Assembly: GCA_002392915.1 (NCBI GenBank)
Contig: DGHQ01000002.1
Span: 25,201-89,200 of the forward strand
DNA from: Bacteroidales bacterium UBA3844
GTDB lineage: Bacteria; Bacteroidota; Bacteroidia; Bacteroidales; Paludibacteraceae
DNA length: 64,000 nucleotides
Direction: 5' to 3'
Both the position numbers and the translations under genes were made by a program. The notes below the pieces were generated by a model. The model was not told the origin of the DNA. It did no database searches and saw nothing but the letters and a program-made list of their open reading frames with translations. Positions within the stretch are counted from its first letter, which is position 1. Every line of letters starts with the position of its first letter. Positions 44,086 to 55,200 of the stretch are shown here, piece by piece.

Positions 44086-46119
44086 CTATTTCTTCATTTT
44101 CAAAAGCTCATTCTGCAGTTTGATCATTTCATCACGCAGACGAGCAGCCTCCAAGAACTCAAGGTCCTTAGCGGCATCAAGCATAGCCTGTTTTGTTTGG
44201 GCAATAAGCTTCTCCAGTTCAGCAGGTGTATTATAAGTTGAAGTTGTTTCTGCCACCATAGCCGGTCTGTGATGACGTTCAGCATAGACATCCGGCTCGA
44301 CATAATATTTCGGCTCATTATCATCACGTTCCTTAAGAATCGTCTTTTTCTCTTTGTTCAATGCCTTAGGGACGATATGGTTAGCCTCATTGTATGCCAT
44401 CTGTTTCTCGCGACGACGGTTTGTCTCATCAATCGTCTGCTGCATACTTTCTGTAATCTTGTCGGCATACATTATCACAAGGCCATTCAGATTACGTGCG
44501 GCACGACCCGCAGTCTGTGTGAGTGAACGGTGAGAACGAAGGAAGCCCTCTTTATCAGCGTCGAGAATAGCGACAAGCGACACTTCCGGCAAATCCAATC
44601 CTTCACGAAGAAGATTGACTCCGACAAGCACATCAAACAAGCCGTTGCGTAAATCTTCCATGATGCGTACACGTTCAAGCGTGTCGACGTCGGAATGAAC
44701 ATAACGGCTTCTTATTCCTGACTTTTGCAGATATTCCTGAAGTTCTTCCGCCATACGTTTTGTTAGTGTTGTGACCAAGACACGTTCATCTTTCTCTGCA
44801 CGCACTATGATTTCTTCGATCAAATCGTCAATCTGATTTAGACTTGGACGTACATCAATAACAGGATCCAACAATCCTGTAGGTCTGATCACCTGTTCTA
44901 CCACCACTCCCTCACACTTCTCCAATTCAAAATCAGCTGGAGTGGCAGAGACATATATAGTCTGGTTAGTCAGTTCTTCAAATTCTTCAAATTTAAGCGG
45001 ACGGTTGTCCATTGCGGCAGGAAGACGGAATCCGTATTCCACCAAATTCTTTTTTCTTGCACTGTCTCCTCCATACATTGCCCGGATCTGCGGTATCGTC
45101 ACATGACTCTCGTCAATCACAAGAAGCATATCCTTAGGAAAGAAATCCAACAGACAGAACGGGCGAGTGCCTGGTTTTCTTCCGTCAAAATAACGTGAGT
45201 AATTTTCTATTCCAGAGCAATGACCCAACTCACGGATCATCTCCATATCATAGTTCACACGTTCACTTATTCTTTTAGCCTCAACACTTCTACCTTGAAG
45301 TTCAAAAAATTCAATCTGCTTAGTCAAGTCGTCACCGATCTCTATCAACGAACGTGAAATACGCTCCTTGGTAGTGACAAAAAGATTTGCCGGATAAATT
45401 CGAGTTTGCTCGAACGACTCTATCGGCATGTTAGACAAAGGATCAATACTGGTGATTTCTTCAATCTCGTCGCCCCAGAAACTGACACGCAAAATAAAAT
45501 CAGTATCTGCCATAAAGACATCCACAGTATCACCTTTTACACGGAAGTTTCCACGCTCTAGAGAAATCTCATTACGCTGATATAGATTGTCGCTCAACAT
45601 TCTCAAGAAAACGTGTAAATCAAGCTGTTGACCGACTTGTATTGTAATAGTATTAGCATAAAAATCCTCAGGATTTCCCATACCATAAAGGCATGACACA
45701 GACGAAACAACAACGACGTCACGTCGACCGGAAAGCAATGCTGTAGTTGTGGCAAGACGTAGTTTTTCTATCTCATCATTAATCGCCAAATCCTTTTCAA
45801 TATAAGTGTCGGAATTTGGCAAATATGCTTCCGGCTGATAATAATCATAATATGAGACAAAATACTCCACAGCATTCTCAGGGAAAAAACTCTTGAACTC
45901 ACCGTAAAGTTGGGCGGCAAGAGTCTTGTTATGGCTGAGGATAAGAGTAGGACGCTGCACTTTTTCGATAACATTAGCAATAGTGAAGGTTTTGCCCGAA
46001 CCTGTCACGCCAAGCAGTGTCTGATATTTGACACCATCATTAACACCCTCCACCAATTGGCGGATTGCTTCCGGCTGGTCGCCTGTAGGCTTATATTGTG
46101 ATGTCAGTTTGAAATCCAT
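44086..46119 (-). CDS. uvrB: Excinuclease ABC subunit B (UvrB)
   Basis: UvrB verifies damage and loads UvrC in nucleotide excision repair. The 677-residue protein has GVTGSGKTFTIANVI (37-51), the beta-hairpin region YYDYYQPEAYLP, LLVIDESHVTIPQI, VGVNLLREGLDLPEVSLVAI, QTAGRAARN, and the C-terminal UVR motif (KDLEFLEAARLRDEMIKLQ) that contacts UvrC. Length is standard. It forms a pair with pcrA. Confidence 0.98.
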   Translation of the reverse strand: MDFKLTSQYKPTGDQPEAIRQLVEGVNDGVKYQTLLGVTGSGKTFTIANVIEKVQRPTLILSHNKTLAAQLYGEFKSFFPENAVEYFVSYYDYYQPEAYLPNSDTYIEKDLAINDEIEKLRLATTTALLSGRRDVVVVSSVSCLYGMGNPEDFYANTITIQVGQQLDLHVFLRMLSDNLYQRNEISLERGNFRVKGDTVDVFMADTDFILRVSFWGDEIEEITSIDPLSNMPIESFEQTRIYPANLFVTTKERISRSLIEIGDDLTKQIEFFELQGRSVEAKRISERVNYDMEMIRELGHCSGIENYSRYFDGRKPGTRPFCLLDFFPKDMLLVIDESHVTIPQIRAMYGGDSARKKNLVEYGFRLPAAMDNRPLKFEEFEELTNQTIYVSATPADFELEKCEGVVVEQVIRPTGLLDPVIDVRPSLNQIDDLIEEIIVRAEKDERVLVTTLTKRMAEELQEYLQKSGIRSRYVHSDVDTLERVRIMEDLRNGLFDVLVGVNLLREGLDLPEVSLVAILDADKEGFLRSHRSLTQTAGRAARNLNGLVIMYADKITESMQQTIDETNRRREKQMAYNEANHIVPKALNKEKKTILKERDDNEPKYYVEPDVYAERHHRPAMVAETTSTYNTPAELEKLIAQTKQAMLDAAKDLEFLEAARLRDEMIKLQNELLKMKK

Positions 46120-46156
46120 TATTGAATTATTTCTTATATTCTATTATTCAAAATTT

Positions 46157-46182
46157 GGGTTACGCCGAAACCAGCATAACCC
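46157..46182 (-). terminator. Hairpin between pspC and uvrB
   Basis: GGGTTACGC pairs with GCATAACCC around 8 bases (one mismatch), followed on the minus strand by AAATTTTGAA, a weak U run. A second hairpin, TATGCAGA/TCTGCATA (46191-46219), lies closer to the pspC stop. Together they may end the clpC-pspC transcript or attenuate entry into uvrB. Confidence 0.55.
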
Positions 46183-46237
46183 ATTTATTATATGCAGACA
46201 TCAATAAATGCATCTGCATAATAAATTCAACATCTAT

Positions 46238-46423
46238 TTACTTTTCAGACAACAACATGATGATCCATGCGATAACGTAAATACCCAAACCAAATCCAAA
46301 AGCCAGAGTACATACTGCAAAAATAACACGCATCATTGTTGCATCTATTCCAATAAACTCAGCCAAACCAGCTGCAGTTCCTGTAAGCATTTTATTGCTT
46401 GAAAGTCTCAATTGTTTACCCAT
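46238..46423 (-). CDS. Small PspC-domain membrane protein
   Basis: A 61-residue protein that is essentially one PspC domain: LRLSSNKMLTGTAAGLAEFI, IDATMMRVIFAVCTLAFGFG and a hydrophobic helix, LGIYVIAWIIMLL. PspC proteins sense envelope stress in enterobacteria; short stand-alone forms in Bacteroidota are uncharacterised. It starts 16 bases after clpC, which suggests co-expression with the protease ATPase under stress (inference). Confidence 0.9.
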   Translation of the reverse strand: MGKQLRLSSNKMLTGTAAGLAEFIGIDATMMRVIFAVCTLAFGFGLGIYVIAWIIMLLSEK

Positions 46424-46439
46424 AATTATAAAATTTTAG

Positions 46440-49052
46440 TTAGTCCTCTATCAGCTTAAACGAAGGCTTAGTAGAAGTTTTATCTTCATTAGCCTCTATT
46501 ATAATCTCATACTTATTATCTATACCATTCTCCAGTATCACCTCTGCCACAGCATCCTCAACACATGTCTGCAATGTGCGACGCAATGGTCTCGCGCCAT
46601 ACACTGGATCATAACTCTTAGACACCATGTAGTCCATAGCATCATCCGTGATAGTCAGCTTCATTCCAAGTTTGCCGATTCTCTCACGTATAGGATTAAT
46701 CTCAAGCTCAATTATCTTAGTGATTGAATCCTTCTCAAGTGGAGAAAAACTTACTATCTCATCAATACGGTTCAAAAACTCAGGAGTGAAAGTCTTATTA
46801 AGTTGTTTACGGACAACATCATCCGCGACAGACTTGCTCACCTCCGTCTGCATAGAGAATCCTATACCACGGCCAAAATCTTTCAACTGACGAGAGCCGA
46901 CGTTGCTGGTCATAATTATGACAGTGTTCTTGAAGTCGACTTTACGACCTTGGCTATCAGTCAGACATCCCTCATCCATCACCTGAAGAAGAATATTGTA
47001 GACATCAGCGTGAGCCTTCTCAATCTCATCAAGAAGGACAATGGAATATGGTTTTGTACGGACTTTTTCAGTCAGCTGACCTCCGTCTTCATGGCCTACA
47101 TATCCTGGAGGGGCTCCAATAAGACGTGAGACAGCATGCTTCTCCATATACTCACTCATATCGATACGAATCAAAGACTCATCACCGTCGAACATCTCTT
47201 TAGCCAACATCTTGGCAAGATATGTCTTTCCGACACCAGTAGGTCCAAGGAACAAGAATGTACCGATAGGACGGTTGGGATCACCAAGACCAATTTTGTT
47301 ACGTCGGATAGCCTTCACCACTTTAGCCACAGCGTCATCCTGTCCGATCACCTTACCCTTCAAAATATTCGGCATTTCCACCAAACGTTGGCTTTCATCT
47401 TTAGCTATACGGGTGATTGGAATACCTGTCATTGTGGCGACGACACGCATCACATCATCTTCAGTCACCACACGACGGTTGGACTTCATCTCCTCCGTCC
47501 ACTTCTTTTTTTCAGCATTCAACTGGATAGTCAAAGCCTTTATCTTGTCACGCAATTCAGTAGCCAACTCATAGTTTTGCTTCTTGACTGCGTTCATTTT
47601 TTCGTCTTCAAGAGATTTCAATTCCGTCTCTATCTCAACAACTACAGACGGAATCTCCACATCAACAATGTGAGTGGCAGCACCTGCCTCATCCATAGCA
47701 TCGATAGCCTTGTCTGGGAACATACGGTCGCCAATGTATCTGCCTGTAAGTTTGACACAAGCATTGATTGCATCATCCGTATACTTCACCATGTGATGCT
47801 CCTCGTAAGCAGCCTTGCTGTTGTTAAGGATTTCAAGAGTTTCAGCTTCCGTTGTCGGATCCACCAACACACGTTGGAAACGGCGATCCAATGCCCCGTC
47901 TTTCTCAAAATACTGACGATATTCCTTAATTGTTGTAGTTCCGATACATTGGAATTCTCCACGGGCCAGAGCAGGCTTCAACATATTTGCCGCATCCAAT
48001 GTTCCGGGAGCTGAACCTGCTCCGATCATTGTGTGAATCTCATCAATAAAAACGATGACATTCTTATTGCCAGCAACCTCAGACAAGATAGCCTTCAAAC
48101 GTTCCTCAAACTGTCCGCGGTATTTTGTGCCGGCGACAAGAGCTCCCATATCAAGTGCATAAATAACCTTGTCAAGAAGGATATGTGGAGCACGTTTGTT
48201 GACTATATCCAAAGCAAGACCATCAACAATAGACGTTTTGCCGACACCTGGCTGGCCTATCAGAACAGCATTGTTTTTCTTCTTACGGCTAAGAATCTGA
48301 GACAGACGTTCAATCTCACGTCTTCTGCCGACAATTTCAGCGACGTTACCGTTTGCCGCCTCACGAGAAAGATTACGAGCATACTTTTCAAGATAAGGCA
48401 TAGCAGAATTTGAAGACGTTGCAGTCTGTTTAGATGCAGTAGACTGTTTAGACATTATCGAGTTAGCATCAGCGTCACTGTCCATATCATCGTCTTCGTC
48501 ATCTTCATCATCCTGCACACCATCATTGATATTCAGATCAATAGGTTCTATAGTATCAAGTCCACCCTCCTCTTCTTCTGCATATTGTTCATCCTTATCC
48601 CACATTTTGTGTGAGATCGCAAGCATCTTATCATATGTGACACCTTCTGAGATAAGGACTTCCGAAGCAAGGTTGGAATCCTCTCGAAGAATAGCCAAAA
48701 GAAGTATATCAGTATCCGATTGTTCAATAGTACGGAACTGACGACGTTCAATTTCCATAAGGAAAAGCAGACGCTCGGTAGACTTCAGCATAGGAATATC
48801 TTCATCTAAGAAAGGATTATTGTTTTCCTTACGAATAACATCCTCTATCTTCTGACGGATCACACGAGGATCAACATTCAACTCTTTGAAAGCAGCCATA
48901 GCTGGACCTTCTCCGTCGCGAAATATACCCAACAGCACATGTTCAGGAGCGATACTGTCGTTTCCTAAACGGGCTGCCTCTTCCTTACTATATATTATAA
49001 CGTCTTTAACTCGTTTTGTAACCTTATTATTAAAAAAATTGTCCTGTTGCAT
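46440..49052 (-). CDS. clpC: ATP-dependent Clp protease ATP-binding subunit ClpC
   Basis: An AAA+ unfoldase that feeds substrates to ClpP. The 870-residue protein has an N-terminal Clp_N repeat domain (FFNNKVTKRVKDVIIYSKEE to about 155), an acidic Asp/Ser linker (about 185-215, including DDEDDEDDDMDSDADA), AAA-1 with GQPGVGKTS near residue 265, a UVR-containing middle region (LKSLEDEKMNAVKKQNYELA), and AAA-2 with GPTGVGKTYLAK near residue 600. The acidic linker is longer than in Bacillus ClpC. ClpP is not in the window. First gene of a pair with the PspC protein. Confidence 0.96.
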   Translation of the reverse strand: MQQDNFFNNKVTKRVKDVIIYSKEEAARLGNDSIAPEHVLLGIFRDGEGPAMAAFKELNVDPRVIRQKIEDVIRKENNNPFLDEDIPMLKSTERLLFLMEIERRQFRTIEQSDTDILLLAILREDSNLASEVLISEGVTYDKMLAISHKMWDKDEQYAEEEEGGLDTIEPIDLNINDGVQDDEDDEDDDMDSDADANSIMSKQSTASKQTATSSNSAMPYLEKYARNLSREAANGNVAEIVGRRREIERLSQILSRKKKNNAVLIGQPGVGKTSIVDGLALDIVNKRAPHILLDKVIYALDMGALVAGTKYRGQFEERLKAILSEVAGNKNVIVFIDEIHTMIGAGSAPGTLDAANMLKPALARGEFQCIGTTTIKEYRQYFEKDGALDRRFQRVLVDPTTEAETLEILNNSKAAYEEHHMVKYTDDAINACVKLTGRYIGDRMFPDKAIDAMDEAGAATHIVDVEIPSVVVEIETELKSLEDEKMNAVKKQNYELATELRDKIKALTIQLNAEKKKWTEEMKSNRRVVTEDDVMRVVATMTGIPITRIAKDESQRLVEMPNILKGKVIGQDDAVAKVVKAIRRNKIGLGDPNRPIGTFLFLGPTGVGKTYLAKMLAKEMFDGDESLIRIDMSEYMEKHAVSRLIGAPPGYVGHEDGGQLTEKVRTKPYSIVLLDEIEKAHADVYNILLQVMDEGCLTDSQGRKVDFKNTVIIMTSNVGSRQLKDFGRGIGFSMQTEVSKSVADDVVRKQLNKTFTPEFLNRIDEIVSFSPLEKDSITKIIELEINPIRERIGKLGMKLTITDDAMDYMVSKSYDPVYGARPLRRTLQTCVEDAVAEVILENGIDNKYEIIIEANEDKTSTKPSFKLIED

Positions 49053-49075
49053 TTAAGTTCTTTCAATTTGTAATG

Positions 49076-49083
49076 CAAATATA
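49076..49083 (-). promoter_or_regulatory. -7 box before clpC
   Basis: Minus-strand TATATTTG fits TAnnTTTG and lies 23 bases before the ATG. A second TATATTTG-like box lies at 49111-49118. No good -33 box and no heat-shock inverted repeat were seen. Confidence 0.45.
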
Positions 49084-49206
49084 CTCCATTTTTCTTTCAA
49101 TACATAATTCCAAATATAGAATTAATATAAAGAAGACGCACTTTACATTTTTTAACATAAGACATGAAAATGAATCATTAAATGTAGTAGAAAGATTCAA
49201 TACAAA

Positions 49207-49242
49207 GAAAAAAGGAGACGTGAACACTCACGTCTCCTTATT
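49207..49242 (-). terminator. Terminator of the giant surface-protein gene
   Basis: Minus-strand AAGGAGACGTGA pairs with TCACGTCTCCTT around 4 bases and is followed by TTTTCTTTG. It begins about 20 bases past the stop codon. Confidence 0.92.
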
Positions 49243-49262
49243 AAACTATATTCAATCAGTTG

Positions 49263-52200
49263 CTACTTAAAGTAAACGACCTCGATACTACCCTTGTGTT
49301 TAGATCCATCCTTCAAAACGATTTCATAGAAATAAACACCAGCGTCTACATATTCACCTCTGCACTTTCCATCCCAGCCATTATTGCTTTCAACCATCTT
49401 CTGGCCATAACGGTTGAAGATCACAACAGGATAGCCATCCATAAACTTATCATTCAATCCAATTGAATTCATTGGAGTAAATGCAGTAGGAATATCCTTG
49501 ACAACATTGATAGACACCACATTAGAAGGAACAGCTGGACAGACACTATCAAGCATCAATACGTAATAAGAAGCTGTATCCTGAAGACCTATTAACTCAT
49601 ACATATTGCAAGCTTCATCATTCTTAAGTTTGACTTCAAGCAACGAGTCTGGTTCAGATACCAAATCTTTGTATTCCTCCTTAATCTGACCTTCTTTATC
49701 AAATGCCTCGTCAAATCTTCCATCAAATGCGCCGTTGACTTTGTACCAATGATACTCGTATGGACGATACTTAGTAACAAGTTTCAATTCAGCACTTTCA
49801 TTTATGAAGACGCGAGGTTTATTCTGAGGCTTTGTCACAAGCATGAAATTCTCAGGTTTCATTCGTGCCTGTGTATTGATACTAACTGCATCAATTGAAG
49901 AATCAGAGCCACATGCATTTTTTGCATAATACCTTAAAGTAAGAGGTATATTTGAATAAGGGAGCTTTGTATTAGGCGAATATTTTACGCCATCAATCAT
50001 CCAACCCTCTTCTGTGATTTCCTCTCCATTTTCGAAAGTATATACCTTGAATCTATCATAAAGAGTCTCATCTCCTGACACTAAATGAAGTGAGTCATTC
50101 TCACAAATTGTATAGTATTCAGAAGCCATAGACACATACGGTGCATCATGTATATTGATATAAGAACTTGCAGTATCTCTACATAGTCTGACAGTATCTG
50201 TAATCACAATATAATACCTGCCACTCTTATCGTATGAGTTTAATGCAAGAATTTCACTCTCCTTATTTTGGTCAAATTTCCATCCGTTAGTTGCCAAGTC
50301 ATTTGAGAACATCAAGCTATCAAGAAGCAAAGTATCACGATAATAATCGAAGACTACTGATTTTGTTTGTTGATATTCATATTGATGTGTATATCTATTG
50401 TATCCCCAAATTTGACCTGTGTAAGATGATATCATAGGGCTTTTCAGAAGTAGATCCTGATTAGCACATATAGTAACATCATTCATTGTCAACGACACAA
50501 CAGACTTTCTTGTAGGAACGATGACTCTCTTAACCAAAGAATCTTTCAATCCACAAGGATCCTCAATAATTATCTTGACATCGACAAAGCCACTCTCAGT
50601 AAATAATGTATCTCCCATTGGAGGAATCTGAATATGCTTATAATGTTTCACTGCCTCTGGATCACAATTATCAGTTGCGATATCAGGTGGAAGCAAGCCA
50701 TCAACATCTGGAACAAGGAACACACATGGTCTGCCGTAATCAGCTTGAATAATCGTGTCCTCGAACCATTTAGGAATTGTAACAATTGGCGGAACAGTAT
50801 CCCTAACTACACGACGATATTCTATTGTATCAGAATGATTATCACATGCGTCATATGCGACAAAACGTCTTACAACATCATAATTATAATACTCACACTT
50901 GCTTGGATCAGAAGATCTGTTTGTCGAGTCAGAGAAGAATATTCCACTCTTTAGAGGAACATCCTTTGATCTTTCTACAGCATTCTCATAAACCACATCC
51001 CAACAATTATCCTTTGCCTTCATTGCTGAATTGACAAACGGTTCTGTCGGTGTACAAACAAAGGTATCTAATGTAGAAACCGCATCCTCCAACCAAACTG
51101 GAGGTACAGTATCCTTTACTCGGAACGTATCCGAACATGGTGACACATTCTGTTTTCTCACGTCGATAGCGGAATATGTTCTGATCAATGTGAACTCACA
51201 TAGATTTACTGTTGACACTTTAGTATTAGTCACATCCAAAATCACAGAGTCTACCGTGAACGTAGCAGGATCAACCAACTCAGGTGCTGAAGTTCCGTCC
51301 TGTGCTAAGAACAGACCTCCTGCAGCAAGGAACTCATCAAACGTCTTATAAGAAGCAGGAATATCATTATGACAAATATATTTAGTATCATCCAATGGAG
51401 GACAGTTCATTCCTGGAGCTCCTGTATTGATTACATTAACAACTCTATGACATGGAATTTCCTCTTCCAATCCAGGTGTTGTATCTCTAACAATCAAAGT
51501 GATTGTTGTCAAACCTAGTGGATATGGATCCCTCAACTTCAAACCATCTGAACGAGTGTATACAGAATCCAATTGTCCACACTCATTATGTAGTTCTGGA
51601 ATCTTGAATCCGTGCTTTAGAACCTCAGAGAATGGCACAGAATCGACAGCAGTCTTCAACTCAATTGTGATAGTGTCTTTCTCACCTAACAATCCACAGT
51701 TGAAACTGTCTATTCCAGCATTACGTACCTTTATCACTTGCTCACATATAAACTCTTCTCCATGATAAATGTATCTTCTGAATACAGTGTCTATACCAAG
51801 ATCAAATTTCTCAGTAATTGCCTTTCCTGAAGCACGCCATACTTTCAATAGTGGCACAATAGTATCAGCACAGAAATCCATGAAATGTGGCTCTGTCTCA
51901 CTCAAATTAATGTCTGCTGGTTCCAACTGACAAACACCTATAGGCAGTGTGACAAGTGTATCCTTAGGACACTGGATAGGATCCTCCTTAACATCTCCTA
52001 CCTGAACAATCTGAGCACATGTGTCTATGCTGTCCTTCAATGTCTTTGAATGATCAACGTAAATCCAGTAAACTGTGGTTCTTCCCACATAGAATGTGTC
52101 ATCCACACCCTTAAACAATTTCTTGTCAGAGCGGATAACTGTATCAGGAAGAATCAATGCATTTGTACATGGATTCTTTGACTCAGGAGCGACAAGGCTG

Positions 52201-55200
52201 ACAGATATGCTACATGAATCTTCACTTGTCGGAGCAAAAGGTTCCAACTCTTTACATGCGATATCCATCTTCTTGTCCGTCAAGATATTCAGTGTTTCTA
52301 CACATGTATCCTTAACTGTAGAGTACTTGCTTTCAAACACCCATGCTATATTATAGACACCGACGCTAAGTTTGCCAAGCGTATATGAAGGAGTACCTTC
52401 TTTCATTTCAGCAAGAAGAGAGTAAGTTGGTTTTCCTTCTAATGTGTCAATCATATAACCCTTACCATAGATTACGTAACCATCAACACACGCATCTTTG
52501 CCCTCTGGTATTGGAAGAATCTGCTCATCAAGAGTGACATCACACTCACCACTTGCCGATTTCTTCACAGTATCATTAAAGACGGTGCAGTCAAATATTG
52601 GTTTGTTCGACGACTTGATCGTCAACTCGATTTCACATCTCTTAGTCATGACTGTCAAAGAGTCGTTTGCAAACAACCATGATATTTTATATGGTTCTCC
52701 AACCACAAACTTAACAGGCAACTCAGAGTAAGTTGTGTCTCCCGTCGACGAGATTGTCATCAATTGAGCCTCACCCTTAATTTCTTCAGTTGAACAATAT
52801 TCGTAAGCGTATGGTTGCTTTATTGAATCAAGAACCTGCTCCTTAACAATCTCACAAAGTCCTTCTGGCAAAACAATTGTCTCATCAGGAATTGTGTCAC
52901 AGTCTATCACTGGCTCCATAGAATCCTTAACAGTGACAACCTGAGCACACAAGAAATTGTAGGAACCAAAGTTGTACTTCCAATAAACAGTATCAACACC
53001 TACATTGAATGGATAGCTCAAGATATCATCTCCATTCTCTGAACTCAATCCTGGCAAAGAGGCTCTTGTAACAATCGAATCAATATGAGCACCAGAACAC
53101 AAGTCATAAACCGGCTTGATATCGAATCCTAACTCACTGAATTCTATATCACAGTCAAATGGATCCAATACAATCAAAGTGTCTGGCATCTGACTACAGT
53201 CAACAGGCGGAACATTTATATCTCCCACTCTTACAATCTGAGTACAAGTAACTACTGAATCTACCAATGTATGAGTAGTAGAATCAATAAATACCCATAT
53301 TAGTTCATTAGGTCCGACATAGAACGGATCATTCATTGTCAATCCGTTCGGACGTGTTGGTGTTCCGACAAACTCACCAAGTCCACATGGATGCTTAGCA
53401 AACGGATAACCACGTTTATTCAATGAATCCAAAACCTGAGACGCTGGAACTGAACAGTCACCTGTCTTAACTGGAATATTAATCGTATCCTTATTTATTG
53501 AGTCACAATTAATCTCCAATGTCTTAGTAGTACGGACATCAACCAACTGGTCACACGAATCTTTTACAGATCCTGTAAAATCAGTGAACACCCATTTGAT
53601 CCAAGTCTGACCAAGAGGATATGTGTCTTCTAGTTTCAAAGAATCACTACGCTCTCCCACACCAGGACGCATGTAGTAAGATGAATCAGGATGAGCACAT
53701 GGATCTTCAACTTCTGGAGTTTTCAAAGTGTCTCTCAAATCTGCAGGATCACAATCCTCGACAACCTTATGCATTGCAGGTGTCAACTCATCACAATTGA
53801 TTTCAAACTTCTTATTCCCCTTGATATTGATGTCCTGCTCACATTTTGCCGTATCCTCAACATTATATGGGCTGACCATAGTCCATGTGATATGCGTATG
53901 ACCTGTTGGGAACGGATCAGAGATCTCCAATGAATCACTTCTGTGAGGAACACCCCAAACTGTATCAGCAGTACATGCATCCAATGCGAATGGCATTTTT
54001 GTGATAACACTGTCTCCTGGCACATCACATCGTCCCTCTGTCGCCTTTATACTATCAATATCAGCGGCATTATCACAATTAGGCTCTAATTTGTTCTGAT
54101 GGTTTGGACGAATGATCTGATCACATGTAGCTACCTTACCATCTATCTGTGAACGGAATACCCACAACAAATGATAATCGCGTCCTACCTCCAAGACATA
54201 ATCTGAAGGCACTTTCTTATCTGTGCCATAAAGAGTAAGCACACCAGGTATCTTCTCATCCGTACATGAACGCGTAGCCACATAGTCTCCACTCAAAATA
54301 TCCCAAATATCACCAATCACAACTTCACATTCACCTGGTTTAGCCACAGGATAATATGGATTTGGATCAATCTTAGAACAATCGAAACTTGGTCCACGGG
54401 CATCAACTACATTTACATACTTGATACATGAATCAACATTTCCTGACTTATCTACGAATATGAAATTAAGTTTCGACAGACCTACAGGGAATGGATCAAC
54501 CTTCCACTCTTCATTATCAACTCCATCGACAACAAGTTCAAACACGTTAGTTGATATGTTCCAGAAATATCTCTTTACTACTGGCTCAATAAATAGAACA
54601 GAACCTCCATTCGCAAGGTTATCACACTCATCGTATGCCTTTGGAATGATAATCAAATCTTTCAAATCATCGTATGTCAAGCCACAAACATCAGATGAAA
54701 CATTACCCATTACTGTATCTTTTCCGTCGAAACAGTCAAGAACAACAGGCTTAGTGCCATCTTTAACTGTGCGGTACATTATACATGTATCAGACAAATT
54801 AGCCTTATCCGTGTAGATGTACAAGAACTTATGTGTTCCGACTGGATAAATGACATCCTTGATCTCATCATCCTCATATCTCTTCACAGTTCCATCAAAC
54901 TGTGTCACAAATGCCTGAACCTTAGCCTTGATTACACCATCACACTTGTCATTAATAGAGCTATTAAGATCGACATCCAAACTTGAGAATGGAAGTTCAC
55001 AAGTATTCTCCGCGACAACCGTCTTGTCTGTCAACTTCTTACATGCATCTGAAGCATCAGGCGGAGTTGTGTCAGCTATAGTCAAATACTGGTCACATGT
55101 CTTATCATTCTTCGACTTGTCTACAAAATGCCAAATAATATGATAAGTTGTATCCTTGTGGAATGTAGCAGGAAGTGCCACGTCTTTTTTATCATCCTTG

